Positions 16,569 through 25,609 of a stretch of DNA of 38,835 nucleotides are shown here, in pieces (position 1 is the stretch's first letter; each line of letters opens with the position of its first letter). Source of the DNA: Actinomycetota bacterium. Lineage in GTDB: Bacteria > Actinomycetota > Thermoleophilia > RBG-16-64-13. The notes below the pieces were generated by a model. It was not told where the DNA came from. It saw nothing but the letters and a program-made list of their open reading frames with translations, and searched no databases. Both the position numbers and the translations under genes were made by a program. Where the stretch lies: NCBI GenBank assembly GCA_012729575.1, contig JAAYCW010000082.1:1-38835 (forward strand), in the 5' to 3' direction.

Positions 16569-17537
16569 ATGAACGATCAGCCTCGTATCCGCTTCGATCC
16601 CCACACACTTAAGACCAAGACCATAGGTGTGCTCATGGGTGGTCTCTCCGGCGAGCGCGAGGTCTCTTTTCGCTCCGGCGAGAATTGCCTCCGTGCGCTG
16701 CTGTCCAAGGGGTATCGTGCGGTGCGGATCGACGCGGTCCGCGATACTGCTCAGCGCTTGGATGAGACCGGGGTCGAGGTCGCGTTTCTGGCGCTTCACG
16801 GGCGCTACGGTGAGGACGGGACCGTCCAGGGGTTGCTCGAGATGATGGGCATCCCTTACACGGGTTCGGGGGTCCTGGCCTCCGCCCTTGGCATGAACAA
16901 GATAGCCGCCAAGAAGATTGTGCGAGGCAGTGGTCTCCCCACTCCCGACTACACGGAAATCGGGATGGACGAACCCGCGTCCTCCGCCGCGGCTCGCGTA
17001 GAGGAAGGCCTGGGTCTGCCGGTCATGACGAAACCGGTCGAGGAGGGGTCCAGCCTCGGTGTGTTCAAGTGCGGGGACCTTGCCCAGCTGACGGCCTGCG
17101 TCGAGGCGGGCCGGTCGGAGTACGGAATGCTGTTCGCGGAGCGGTTCATCCCTGGGCGTGAGATCACCGTGGGAGTCTTGGAGCGGAACGGCCGGGCTGA
17201 AGCTCTGCCTATCCTAGAACTGGTGCCGAAGAACGAGTTCTACGATTATGAGGCGAAGTACACGGAAGGCATGACGGAGTTCGTGCTGCCTGCCCGGCTC
17301 GAGCCGGCGGTGTACGCTGAAGCGGAGCAGGTAGCTGTCGCTGCCTTTGCGGCGGTGGGCTGCCGAGGTTACGCACGCGTGGACATGATGGTCGATCAGG
17401 CGGGGGTCCCCTGGTTCATGGAGGTCAATACACTGCCAGGGATGACCGACACTTCGGATCTGCCCGCCCAGGCCCGGGCGGCCGGTATCTCTTACGAGGA
17501 CCTTGTCGAAACGATTCTCCTCACAGCGGTCGCCTGA
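16569..17537 (+). CDS. ddl: D-alanine-D-alanine ligase
   Basis: ATP-grasp enzyme joining two D-Ala for the peptidoglycan stem peptide (322 residues). Seen: IGVLMGGLSGEREVSFRSG near 19-37, FLALHGRYGEDGTVQGLLE near 77, YTGSGVLASALGMNK, the KPVEEGSSLGV loop near 157, and FMEVNTLPGMTDTSDLP near 284. A Tyr precedes the ligand-binding region as in D-Ala-D-Ala (rather than D-Lac) ligases, but the omega-loop specificity should be checked by alignment. ATG 16569 is the only reasonable start; it adds about 17 residues before the usual N-terminus. No ribosome site is present, and a possible -10 TACAGT (16556-16561) lies seven bases before the ATG, so the mRNA may be leaderless. The amidohydrolase gene follows after one base. 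Confidence 0.96.
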   Translation: MNDQPRIRFDPHTLKTKTIGVLMGGLSGEREVSFRSGENCLRALLSKGYRAVRIDAVRDTAQRLDETGVEVAFLALHGRYGEDGTVQGLLEMMGIPYTGSGVLASALGMNKIAAKKIVRGSGLPTPDYTEIGMDEPASSAAARVEEGLGLPVMTKPVEEGSSLGVFKCGDLAQLTACVEAGRSEYGMLFAERFIPGREITVGVLERNGRAEALPILELVPKNEFYDYEAKYTEGMTEFVLPARLEPAVYAEAEQVAVAAFAAVGCRGYARVDMMVDQAGVPWFMEVNTLPGMTDTSDLPAQARAAGISYEDLVETILLTAVA

Positions 17538-17538
17538 C

Positions 17539-18432
17539 GTGGCTGGAGTCGGGGCACCTGAGGGCTCGCACTCAGCGTCATGGGGCGGTGCCGGCCTGGT
17601 CGATGGCCACGTGCACGTGTTCCCACCGGAGATGATCCGCGACCGAACGGCCTATCTCGACCGCGACACGCGCTTCGCAGCACTATACCGGTCCCCGGAG
17701 GCGGCCATGGCGACCGCGGATGAGGTGGTCGCCCAGATGGACGAGGTGGGGGTCGACATCTCTGTGATGGTCGGTTTCCCCTTTGCCGATCAGGGTCTGT
17801 GCCGGATGACCAATGACTACCTCATCGAGGCGGTCGCCGAGTACCCGGAACGGTTGGTCGGTCTCGCCTGCGTGGCACCCGGAGCGCCGGGCGCCCGTGC
17901 GGAACTGGAGCGATGCCTGGATACAGGCTTGATCGGTTGTGGCGAACTGGCGCCGGACGGAGATCGTCTTGATGACGGCACACCCGGGCGGAGTCGGGGA
18001 TTGGTGGAGATAGGCGGATGTCTACGTGAACGCGGCCGTCCGCTCCTCGTCCACGCGAGTGAACCCATCGGCCATCGGTATCCGGGCAAGGGTCGCTTCA
18101 CCCCAGAGGCGTGTTTCGACTTGGCAGCAGCTTGCCCTGGGACCACCATCGTGTTCGCCCACATGGGCGGAGGTCTCTTCCTGTACGAGACGATGCCTGA
18201 GGTGCGCCGTGCCTTGGCCGATGTGTACTACGACACGGCCGCGGTCCCTTATCTATACGGTCCCGGGATCTACCAGGCGGCGGCCTCCACCGCGGGACCG
18301 CACAAGGTGATCTTCGGGAGCGATTACCCGCTTCTGTCACCTGCGCGGTATGCGGAGGGACTTAGGGAGTTTGATCCCGCGGCTTGGCAGATGGTGCGGG
18401 CGGATAACGCGCGCAGAGTGTTCGGACTGTGA
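17539..18432 (+). CDS. amidohydrolase-2 family TIM-barrel metalloenzyme
   Basis: 297 residues from the GTG one base after the ddl stop. Metal-site motifs in order: DGHVHVFPP (HxH) near 22, LLVHASEP near 168, VFAHMGGG near 198 and FGSDYPLLSPARY near 257 (the conserved Asp). This is the PF04909-type amidohydrolase fold, which includes decarboxylases and hydrolases acting on small ring compounds or lactones. The substrate cannot be told from sequence. There is no strong ribosome site, so expression probably depends on coupling to ddl; larB follows eight bases later. Confidence 0.8.
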   Translation: MAGVGAPEGSHSASWGGAGLVDGHVHVFPPEMIRDRTAYLDRDTRFAALYRSPEAAMATADEVVAQMDEVGVDISVMVGFPFADQGLCRMTNDYLIEAVAEYPERLVGLACVAPGAPGARAELERCLDTGLIGCGELAPDGDRLDDGTPGRSRGLVEIGGCLRERGRPLLVHASEPIGHRYPGKGRFTPEACFDLAAACPGTTIVFAHMGGGLFLYETMPEVRRALADVYYDTAAVPYLYGPGIYQAAASTAGPHKVIFGSDYPLLSPARYAEGLREFDPAAWQMVRADNARRVFGL

Positions 18433-18440
18433 GGTGAAGC

Positions 18441-19277
18441 ATGGGGGATAACCCGGAGCTACGCCGCATCCTTGAAGGATTGCAGGCCGGCGAGAGGACT
18501 CTGGACGAGACGCTTCAGCGGCTACGGCTGTTCCAGATCGCTCAGGTGGGTGAGTTCGCGCGTTTGGACACCAATCGCGACCTTCGTAAGGGTGTTCCTG
18601 AAGTCCTCTACGCACCCGGGAAGACGGACGATGAGTTGGAGTCCATCGTGCGCCGATACCTGGACGAGCGCGGGTATGCGCTGGTGACGCGTCTGCATCC
18701 CGAACGTGCCGTCTCGCTCCGAGCCGCTTTGCAGGAAGCCAAAAACGATGAAGGAGCTGCGGGGAGGAGGGTGTCCTACCAAGCGAATGCGCGCGTATTC
18801 GTCGCCTATTCGCCCGAGTACAGGCTCCCGCCGGAGTGTGGGCGTGTAGGTCTCTTAACCGCCGGGACGTCGGACATCCCGGTGGCGGAAGAGGCTGCTC
18901 TGGTGATGGTTCATATGGGCTGTCGGGTGGAGCGCGGCTATGACACCGGGGTCGCAGGACTGCACCGTCTGGCGGAGCCGCTCACCAGGATGGTGGAGAC
19001 CGGCGCCGCGGTGTTGGTGGTGGTCGCGGGCATGGAGGGTGCGCTTGCGTCGGTGGTCGCGGGGTTGGTGGATATCCCTGTCATCGGGGTGCCCGTATCG
19101 ACCGGATACGGTCTGGGCGGTGACGGCACGGCGGCTCTCTACTCCATGCTGCAGAGCTGTTCGCCCGGCCTCGTCACGGTCAACATCGATAACGGTGTTG
19201 GCGCCGGCGTGGCGGCGGCTCTCATTGCGCGGGGTACCGCTACCGGGCGTGGTCCCTGCCCGGGCCGTTCGCAGTAG
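18441..19277 (+). CDS. larB: LarB-like pyridinium-3,5-biscarboxylate synthase
   Basis: LarB carboxylates and hydrolyses nicotinate adenine dinucleotide in the first step of the nickel-pincer nucleotide cofactor. Seen: FARLDTNRDLRKGVPEVLYAPGKTDDEL near 37-64 (in two adjoining blocks), GLLTAGTSDIPVAEEAAL near 136, GYDTGVAGLHRL near 167, VVVAGMEGALASVVAGL near 192 and IGVPVSTGYGLGGDGTAAL near 215, the AIR-carboxylase-like half typical of LarB. 278 residues is normal. The next steps need LarC and LarE, neither of which lies in this window, nor does a LarA-type racemase. ATG with GGTGAAG upstream. It ends five bases from the convergent wecB, with no terminator visible. Confidence 0.9.
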   Translation: MGDNPELRRILEGLQAGERTLDETLQRLRLFQIAQVGEFARLDTNRDLRKGVPEVLYAPGKTDDELESIVRRYLDERGYALVTRLHPERAVSLRAALQEAKNDEGAAGRRVSYQANARVFVAYSPEYRLPPECGRVGLLTAGTSDIPVAEEAALVMVHMGCRVERGYDTGVAGLHRLAEPLTRMVETGAAVLVVVAGMEGALASVVAGLVDIPVIGVPVSTGYGLGGDGTAALYSMLQSCSPGLVTVNIDNGVGAGVAAALIARGTATGRGPCPGRSQ

Positions 19278-19282
19278 TCTTC

Positions 19283-20440
19283 TTATGCCGAGAGACCGGC
19301 GAAGTCGGCAGGCGCAGCGGCCCGCATCCCGAAGCGGTATTCGAGGTGGTCCGCGATCCTCTCGGCGGCTCGTCCATCCCCGTAAGGATTCACGGCGTTG
19401 GCCATAGTGTCGTAAGCGGAGCGGTCGGTCAGAAGTATGACCAGCTCGCGGGCGATGGTCTCGCTGTCGGTCCCCACCAGCCGGGCGGTGCCCGCCTCGA
19501 TCCCCTCAGGACGTTCGGTGGTGTCGCGCATGACGAGGACCGGCTTGCCCAGAGTGGGAGCCTCTTCCTGGATGCCCCCCGAGTCGGTGACTACCACATC
19601 GGCCGCTTTCATAAGATGCACAAAAGGCCGGTACGGCAAGGGCTCGGTAAAGACCACTTGGCGCACTCCATCCAGGACTCCGTGGAAGGTCTCTCTCACC
19701 AATGGATTGAGGTGGATGGGGAAGATGAAGGTCGCCTCGGGCACCTTTTCGCACACCTCTTTCATGGCCCGGGCGACACGCATCATGGGCTCTCCCCAGC
19801 TTTCCCGGCGGTGGACGGTGGCGAGGATCTTGGGACCGGGTCGCTCAAGGACCTGAGCTATCTTGGGCTCCCATTCCGGAGGTGGGGCCGAGGCGGTGAC
19901 GAGGAGGGCATCGATGACCGTATTCCCCGTCACCAGGATCTGACCCGGAGGCGCATTCTCCTGCAGCAAGGCAGCACGGGCTGCCCCAGTGGGCGCGTAG
20001 TAGATCTCGGCCAGGCGGTCGGCCAAACGGCGATTGATCTCCTCCGGGTAGGGGCTGTAGATACTATCGGTCCGCAGGCCGGCTTCCACGTGGGCCACAG
20101 GGATCATGCGGTAGTAGGCGGCGAGGGCGGCGGCGAAGGTGGTAGTGGTATCGCCGTGCACCACCACGAGATCGGGGTTCTCCGCCTGCAGGATGGGGTC
20201 GAGGCCGTGAAGGACCGCTGAGGTTATGTGACCCAGGGTCTGGCGGTCGCGCATGATCTTCAGGTCGTGGTCGACGGGTAGGGAGAATCCCTCGACGACT
20301 TGGTCGAGCATCTCCCTGTGCTGGCCGGTGAGGCAGGTGACCACTCGGAAGGTGCCGCGGCGCTTCAACTCGAGTATCACCGGGGCCATTTTGATGGCCT
20401 CCGGCCGAGTCCCGAAGGTTATGAAGACTGTGTGCTCCAT
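19283..20440 (-). CDS. wecB: UDP-N-acetylglucosamine 2-epimerase (non-hydrolysing)
   Basis: Interconverts UDP-GlcNAc and UDP-ManNAc (385 residues). Recognisable residues: FGTRPEAIKMAPV at the N-terminus, HGDTTTTFA, HVEAGLRT, PEEINRR, TVHRRESWG and TDSGGIQEEAPTLGKPVLVMRDTTERPE (spanning about 290-317), including the Asp, two Glu and His known to be catalytic in this family. It is divergent from the DUF4330-led surface-polymer unit and supplies the sugar donor used by the TagA/WecG domain encoded at 25687-27867, so the two probably serve one pathway. A gene of this class may also be called mnaA. Confidence 0.96.
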   Translation of the reverse strand: MEHTVFITFGTRPEAIKMAPVILELKRRGTFRVVTCLTGQHREMLDQVVEGFSLPVDHDLKIMRDRQTLGHITSAVLHGLDPILQAENPDLVVVHGDTTTTFAAALAAYYRMIPVAHVEAGLRTDSIYSPYPEEINRRLADRLAEIYYAPTGAARAALLQENAPPGQILVTGNTVIDALLVTASAPPPEWEPKIAQVLERPGPKILATVHRRESWGEPMMRVARAMKEVCEKVPEATFIFPIHLNPLVRETFHGVLDGVRQVVFTEPLPYRPFVHLMKAADVVVTDSGGIQEEAPTLGKPVLVMRDTTERPEGIEAGTARLVGTDSETIARELVILLTDRSAYDTMANAVNPYGDGRAAERIADHLEYRFGMRAAAPADFAGLSA

Positions 20441-20576
20441 TCTCAGGTCTGGACTCTAGCCCAAGCCTGGACGGACAGCAAGAGCGGCGGACTACCCCGC
20501 AGTAGGCAGCACCAGGGTATTCCGATAGAATTCGGGGGTCCGATCCACCGGCACAACTACCCTAAGGACGGTGGCG

Positions 20577-21068
20577 ATGAGCCGCTTTCTCGATGAGCGA
20601 GGTCGATTCTTCGGCAAGGTGAACGTGGTCGACCTGGTCGTGCTGCTGGTCATCATCGCCATCGTGGTGTTTGCAGTGGTGCGCATGACGGGTGGCAGCT
20701 CTACCACCGTCCCTGTGAAGGTGACCTATACGGTGCAGGCAGTGCAGGGGGCAACGGTGGATGCCCTGGATGTGAAGGGTACCGTGCGGGACGACGGCGG
20801 GACGGTCTTGGGGGAAGTGGCGAAGGTAACGGTGCGGCCGACCTTGGAGGAATACATGACCCCCGCCGGGGAGCTCATCGCCGTCGAGTCGCCCGTATTC
20901 AAAGATGTGGATGTAGTGGTGCTGGGTCAGGGCTATCTATCCGGTTCCACCGTGCGCATCGGCAATGTCCCCATGCGGGTGGGCAGAAGGATCACGCTCG
21001 TGGGAGTGGGGTTCGAAGTACAGACGGTGGTCATGGGCGTGGCCTGGGGTGAGGAGGCGACCAAGTAG
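20577..21068 (+). CDS. DUF4330 family membrane-anchored protein
   Basis: 163 residues. One N-terminal membrane segment (about 18-38, VVDLVVLLVIIAIVVFAVV) followed by a mainly beta extracytoplasmic part. RFLDERGRFFGKVNVVDL at the start and GNVPMRVGRRITLVG near the end are characteristic of DUF4330 proteins, which often sit in polysaccharide gene clusters. ATG 20577 lies eight bases after AAGGA; an in-frame GTG at 20571 is too close to it. A weak -10 TAGAAT is at 20526-20531. It is the first gene of the long surface-polymer unit. Function unknown; an accessory role in export or polymerisation is inferred from context only. Confidence 0.8.
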   Translation: MSRFLDERGRFFGKVNVVDLVVLLVIIAIVVFAVVRMTGGSSTTVPVKVTYTVQAVQGATVDALDVKGTVRDDGGTVLGEVAKVTVRPTLEEYMTPAGELIAVESPVFKDVDVVVLGQGYLSGSTVRIGNVPMRVGRRITLVGVGFEVQTVVMGVAWGEEATK

Positions 21069-21113
21069 CGGGCGCGGCCCGAAAGAAGGCCCGACCATGA
21101 CGGAGGCGCTTCC

Positions 21114-23102
21114 ATGAAGGTCGTCACCGACTCGCTCTCGTATCGTGCGGTCCGGCGAGGCCGGCAGGGGATCAGTCTAGCCGCCCGCCACTCGCTGGTG
21201 GGCTGCTTCTTCCTTGCCTTGGTCCGCGTCCTCAGACCATTCTTCGCGGATTCGAGGGTGTTCGGGACGCGGTACCTGGTGACTCGCAGACTCGCGTGCG
21301 ATGGGCATCCCCTGAGTGTGCTGGCCGTCTCGCGCCCGTACCTGTGGCTGCGCTCTTCGCTCGGTGACGGGGCAGTCGGCCGCACGGTTAGATCGGTCGA
21401 GGGACAGGCGGCGCGCTCACAATTGGCCGGAGGCGCCTGGGTGCGGGTAGTCGGAGCCGGTCTGTTCGCGCTGGGCGCTGGGCGCCTGGCGCTTCTGCTC
21501 GTACGGGGGGTGACCACCGTCGACGGCACCGGCGTCACCTTGGCTGCTTCCGGATTGCGCCTGGTGACGCCGGCCATCGTGATGATTGTGGGAGCTCTGG
21601 TGCTGTTCGCCGGTCCGCGACTGGCGCCCGCTTTCTGGGGAAGCGTCGTGGGACGAGGGCTTTCGTCGCGCAAGGCCGAGACATTAGCGGGTCCGCCGAG
21701 TTGGGCGCCCTCCAGAGGCGTGGTGGCGGTCGCGGCCGTGGTCCTTGCGGCTGTGGCGGGAGCGGTGGCCGGCCTGACGGCCGGGTCGGGGGCTCTGGTG
21801 CTGGTGGCCGCGGTGGTTGCTATCTGTCTGTTTGCCCTGGTGGTGATGCGGCCGGAGGCGATGTTGCTGGCGGTAGCCGCCTTCCCCTGGTTGGACTGGG
21901 TGGCACGCCGGTTTCTGGGGAGTCTGGGTCCCATCTGGGACGACTCCCTCCTGCTGGCGTCCGTTGTCCTGCTGCTGTGGAGTGTTGTTGTACTACGCCG
22001 GGGAGAATTGTGGACGGTGCCCATCACTCTCCCCGCTCTTCTGGCCTTGGCGGCCGCGGTCGGGTCGGTAGTGGTTCGAGATGTCCCGGGAGATGTGGCC
22101 GTCTTCGCTCTCAGGGTGCTCTTCCAACCTCTGCTCTTCTACTTCCTCGGGTTCTTGTTCCCGAAGAACAGGATTTGGGTGAGGGGGGCCGTGGCTGTGT
22201 TCATGGTGGCGAGTCTCGCGCTTGCCGTCCACGGCCTCTATCAGTACGTCACCCATGCCCCTATGCCCGCCAGTTGGGTGGACGTGCGCGAGACCGCTAT
22301 CAGTACGCGGGCGTACTCGATCGTCCAGAACCCCAACGGGCTGGGCGCATTCCTGCTCATGGGCACACTAGTCTCTCTCAGCCTGGCTCTGGCTTCGGGA
22401 CTGCGCAAGGGGCACCGAATCTGGCTGGCTGCGATCTGCGTCATACAACTGGCTGGGGTGGCGGTGACCTTCAGCCGTGGTGCCTGGATCGGGCTCGCCG
22501 CCGGAGTACTCGCCCTTCTCATGGTCGAGTACCGCCGGTACCTTGCCCCGCTGATCGCTGCCGGGGTGGTAGCTTGGTTTGCGATGCCCAAGACCTTCGT
22601 CAACCGTTTGACGTTCGCCTTCAGTTCCACTTACATCGCGAAGAGTCTTGCGGCAGGCCGTCTCTATGTGTGGAAGATCTCACTTCAACAGATGGCCGCC
22701 CATCCCTGGTTCGGCGTGGGGCTGGGCACCTTCGGAGGGACGAGTGCCGTCAGCTTCAGCTATGGGCGCCTGTGGGTGGACAATTTCTATCTGCAACTGG
22801 GAGCCGAGGGTGGTTTGCTTCTCCTGGTCTTCTTCCTGTGGGTGCTGCTCCGGGCTGCGAAGGGTCTGGTCAAAGGCCATGGCATGGCCCCCGATCACTA
22901 CACCCGGGCGCTCTGCGCCGGGGTCTTCGGGGCCTTTGTGGCTGTGGCGGTCGCCAACTTCACAGCAAGCGTATGGGAGACACTCGTCGTGGGGGTGGGA
23001 TTCTGGTTCCTGGCCGGACTCGCCACGTCTGCGGCTCTGCACGAGGAGCCGGAAGCGGCCGCCGGCCATGTTATCGGCGGGAGGGTCGAAGGAGTGAGAT
23101 GA
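21114..23102 (+). CDS. O-antigen ligase/polymerase-like polytopic membrane protein
   Basis: 662 residues with about 12 hydrophobic segments after a 65-residue basic N-terminus. The block around 400-480 (YSIVQNPNGLGAFLLMGT, TFSRGAWIGLAAG) and a later HPWFGVGLGTFGG near 527 with DNFYLQLGAEGG near 560 are the usual marks of the Wzy_C / WaaL superfamily, which joins glycan repeat units or transfers a finished glycan. In this setting it probably polymerises or ligates the cell-wall polymer. ATG 21114 is preceded by GGAGG. The next gene overlaps its stop by four bases. Confidence 0.85.
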   Translation: MKVVTDSLSYRAVRRGRQGISLAARHSLVGCFFLALVRVLRPFFADSRVFGTRYLVTRRLACDGHPLSVLAVSRPYLWLRSSLGDGAVGRTVRSVEGQAARSQLAGGAWVRVVGAGLFALGAGRLALLLVRGVTTVDGTGVTLAASGLRLVTPAIVMIVGALVLFAGPRLAPAFWGSVVGRGLSSRKAETLAGPPSWAPSRGVVAVAAVVLAAVAGAVAGLTAGSGALVLVAAVVAICLFALVVMRPEAMLLAVAAFPWLDWVARRFLGSLGPIWDDSLLLASVVLLLWSVVVLRRGELWTVPITLPALLALAAAVGSVVVRDVPGDVAVFALRVLFQPLLFYFLGFLFPKNRIWVRGAVAVFMVASLALAVHGLYQYVTHAPMPASWVDVRETAISTRAYSIVQNPNGLGAFLLMGTLVSLSLALASGLRKGHRIWLAAICVIQLAGVAVTFSRGAWIGLAAGVLALLMVEYRRYLAPLIAAGVVAWFAMPKTFVNRLTFAFSSTYIAKSLAAGRLYVWKISLQQMAAHPWFGVGLGTFGGTSAVSFSYGRLWVDNFYLQLGAEGGLLLLVFFLWVLLRAAKGLVKGHGMAPDHYTRALCAGVFGAFVAVAVANFTASVWETLVVGVGFWFLAGLATSAALHEEPEAAAGHVIGGRVEGVR

Positions 23103-24376
23103 GACGACTGCACGTGCTCCATATGATCGGAGGAGGCGATACCGGCGGGGCCATGAGCCATCTGTTGCCTCTGCTGTCGGCACTGGAGCGGGCCGGGTGT
23201 GACGTACACCTTGCCTGCCTCGGCGAAGGAGGCCTGGCCGAGGAGGCCGGGCGCCGGGGGCTGTCGGTGGTGGTGCTGCCCATGATGGACGCGCGGGACC
23301 CCCGGGTCCTCGGGCCCCTGCGGCGCCTCCTGGAAGCGGGGCCGGAGGGCATGCCGGCCGCCGGGGTCGTCGCCAGGCCGACCTTGCATGTCGGGGCGGC
23401 CCGTTGGGACGTTGTGCACACGCACGGCATGCGGGCCAACCTGCCTGCGCGGCTGGTCATGAAGACTGTTAGAAGGCGTCCCTGCGTTCTCACCACCGTC
23501 CATTCCGACCTGCGGCTGGACTACTCTGTCGCCGGCGTGGCCCGCGCGTATCAGGAGATCGACCGGTTGACCTTGGGCGGCGTGGACAGGGTCATCTGCG
23601 TGTCGGACGCCCTCCGCGGCCTGCTTGCCGCGCGGGGCTATCCGGCGGAGCGCCTGGTCACGGTTCGGTCCGGGCTGGAGGGCCTGACGGGATACGCAAA
23701 GGGTCTGGCGGCCGCGCGAGACCCGGCGGATGTCGGCCGGCCCGGCCGGGAACCCACGCCGGCGGATTCTGACACCGCCCCGGTCGACGGTGCGACGCCG
23801 CGGCGTCTGCGTATCGGCACAGTGGCGAGGCTGGTAGCGGTCAAGGACATCGACCTGATGGTGGAGGTGGCCGCGCTGTTGCGCCGAACCCATCCGGAGG
23901 TGGAACTCACCATCGTCGGGGACGGGCCGGAACGTGAGCGGCTGGAAGCTCTTGTCGCGGACAGGGGGTTATCGGGCCGTGTGCGTTTTGTGGGACGGCT
24001 CAGTGACACGGGGTCGCTGTTGGCGAAACTGGATGTCTACGTGGTCACCTCGGTGTTCGAGGGCGGAGTGTCCATGTCCGTGCTGGAGGCTATGGCTCTC
24101 GGCCTGCCGGTGGTGACCACCGCCGCCGGGGGGGTGGCCGAAGCAGTGGTCGATGGAGAGACCGGATATGTGGTGGAACGCCGTGACGGCCGAGGCGCGC
24201 TGGCGGCTGCGCTGGCCGAGCGCGCCGCAGCTCTTCTGGACGATCCGGCCTTGCGCGCCCGCATGGGGGCTGCGGGCGCCCGGCGGGTGCGCAGTGGCTT
24301 CACCGTGGAGGAGACGGCGAAGCGGACATTGCGGGTCTACGAGCGCTGCCTCGTGGGGCGCGGCGAGCTGCTGTAG
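23099..24376 (+). CDS. family 4-type glycosyltransferase
   Basis: 425 residues in the two-domain GT-B fold. N-terminal RRLHVLHMIGGGDTGGAM, VVHTHGMRANLPARLVMK near 103, then the GT4 donor-site half: RIGTVARLVAVKDIDLMVEV near 238, LTIVGDGPERERLEAL, VRFVGRLSDTG, and the E-x7-E motif in EGGVSMSVLEAMALGLPVV near 321. Sugar and acceptor cannot be told. The ATG overlaps the stop of the previous membrane protein (ATGA), a sign of translational coupling. The frame is also open far upstream within the preceding gene, but that extension overlaps it completely and is not real. Confidence 0.92.
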   Translation: MRRLHVLHMIGGGDTGGAMSHLLPLLSALERAGCDVHLACLGEGGLAEEAGRRGLSVVVLPMMDARDPRVLGPLRRLLEAGPEGMPAAGVVARPTLHVGAARWDVVHTHGMRANLPARLVMKTVRRRPCVLTTVHSDLRLDYSVAGVARAYQEIDRLTLGGVDRVICVSDALRGLLAARGYPAERLVTVRSGLEGLTGYAKGLAAARDPADVGRPGREPTPADSDTAPVDGATPRRLRIGTVARLVAVKDIDLMVEVAALLRRTHPEVELTIVGDGPERERLEALVADRGLSGRVRFVGRLSDTGSLLAKLDVYVVTSVFEGGVSMSVLEAMALGLPVVTTAAGGVAEAVVDGETGYVVERRDGRGALAAALAERAAALLDDPALRARMGAAGARRVRSGFTVEETAKRTLRVYERCLVGRGELL

Positions 24377-24396
24377 CCCGGACGAAAGGGGCTTCG

Positions 24397-25602
24397 ATGC
24401 TTCGAGGCAAGGACATCGTCTGTACATCCACCCTGGATTGGGGGGCGATGTGGACCAGCAAGCAACAGATCATGCACCGGCTGGCCCAGACCAATCGTGT
24501 TCTTTATGTGGAGGAACCGGTGACCATGCTGGCTCCGTTGAAAGTCCCGTCGCGCTGGCGGCGCTGGAGAGCGGTGGCTCCGCGCCTCAGGCGGGTGGAC
24601 GCCGGACTCTGGACCCTCACCCCCCCGCCCCTGCTCCCCTTCGGGAACATGCGACCCGCGATAAATCAGGCGAATCAAGCGTTGCTGGCCCGCTATATCC
24701 GTTGGGCCATGGACCGGCTGTACTTCGACGAGGAGTACATCTTCTGGACCTATCTTCCCGCGTCGTTGGCCCTGCTCGACCGTCTGGGTGCGCAACCGGG
24801 CCGCAGGCCGTCGCTGATCGTCTATCACTGCGTGGACGAACACTCGGCCTTCCCAGGGTTCGTGTCATCCGAAGTGGTTAGGGGCTACGATGATGCGCTC
24901 ACAAGTAGGGCGGATTTGGTGATAACCACTTCCGAGAACCTCCGGCTGTCGCGCGAGGTCCTCAATCCCCACACCTACACGATACTCAACGCCGCCGACG
25001 TGGAGATCTTCAATCGGGCTCTCGATCCGGAGCCCTCGTTGCCGGATGACTTGGCGGCCATCCCCGGTCCGCGCCTGGCAGTGGTCGGGATGCATGATTC
25101 GCGTCTCGATCTCGACGCCCTCGATGCCCTGGCAAGCGCCGACCCGGGCTGGCACATCGTACTCATCGGCCCGGTCAAGAGCGGACAGGTGGACGAGGCC
25201 CGCCTGCGCCGGTGGCCGAACGTCCATCTCCTCGGGGAGAAGCCGAGGTCGCTTCTGCCTGCCTACCTCAAGGGCATGGCGGTTGCCTTAGTGCCCTACA
25301 AGGCCAACGAATTGACGCGGAACATCTTCCCTCTCAAGCTCTTTGAATATCTGGCGGCGGGGCTGCCCGTGGTGGTGGGAGGGCTGCCCGAACTGCGCCG
25401 GTTTGCAGGCACCATCGGAGTGGCCGACGGGCTCGAGGATTATCCCCGGCTGGTGCGGGCGGCCATCGAGGACGACAGCTCGGAGGAGCGGGCGGCCCGA
25501 GTGGCGCTGGCAGCGGCGAACACCTGGGACCACAGGGTGGAAGATATCTCCCGGTTGGTGGAACAGGCACTCGTCCGCTCGGGCAGGACGGTCGAGACGT
25601 GA
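24397..25602 (+). CDS. glycosyltransferase (TuaH-like)
   Basis: 401 residues. N-terminal IVCTSTLDWGAMWTSKQQIM and RVLYVEEP, a middle Y-H-C-V-D-E-H and RADLVITTSENL, then GPRLAVVGMHDSRLDLDALD near 222 and a donor-site region NIFPLKLFEYLAAGLPVV near 309 with K-L-x-E-Y-x-A in the place of the usual E-x7-E. This resembles the TuaH/GT1-like enzymes of teichuronic acid and capsule clusters. The precise reaction is unknown. ATG follows AAAGGGG by five bases. It ends 85 bases before the fusion gene, the largest gap within the unit until the SLH genes. Confidence 0.85.
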   Translation: MLRGKDIVCTSTLDWGAMWTSKQQIMHRLAQTNRVLYVEEPVTMLAPLKVPSRWRRWRAVAPRLRRVDAGLWTLTPPPLLPFGNMRPAINQANQALLARYIRWAMDRLYFDEEYIFWTYLPASLALLDRLGAQPGRRPSLIVYHCVDEHSAFPGFVSSEVVRGYDDALTSRADLVITTSENLRLSREVLNPHTYTILNAADVEIFNRALDPEPSLPDDLAAIPGPRLAVVGMHDSRLDLDALDALASADPGWHIVLIGPVKSGQVDEARLRRWPNVHLLGEKPRSLLPAYLKGMAVALVPYKANELTRNIFPLKLFEYLAAGLPVVVGGLPELRRFAGTIGVADGLEDYPRLVRAAIEDDSSEERAARVALAAANTWDHRVEDISRLVEQALVRSGRTVET

Positions 25603-25609
25603 ACGCGAC

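Noticed and set aside
21701-23098. 466-codon upstream extension of the glycosyltransferase frame
   Set aside because: It lies wholly within the O-antigen-ligase-like gene in another frame, is Gly/Arg-rich and lacks domains. The true start is ATG 23099, overlapping the previous stop.
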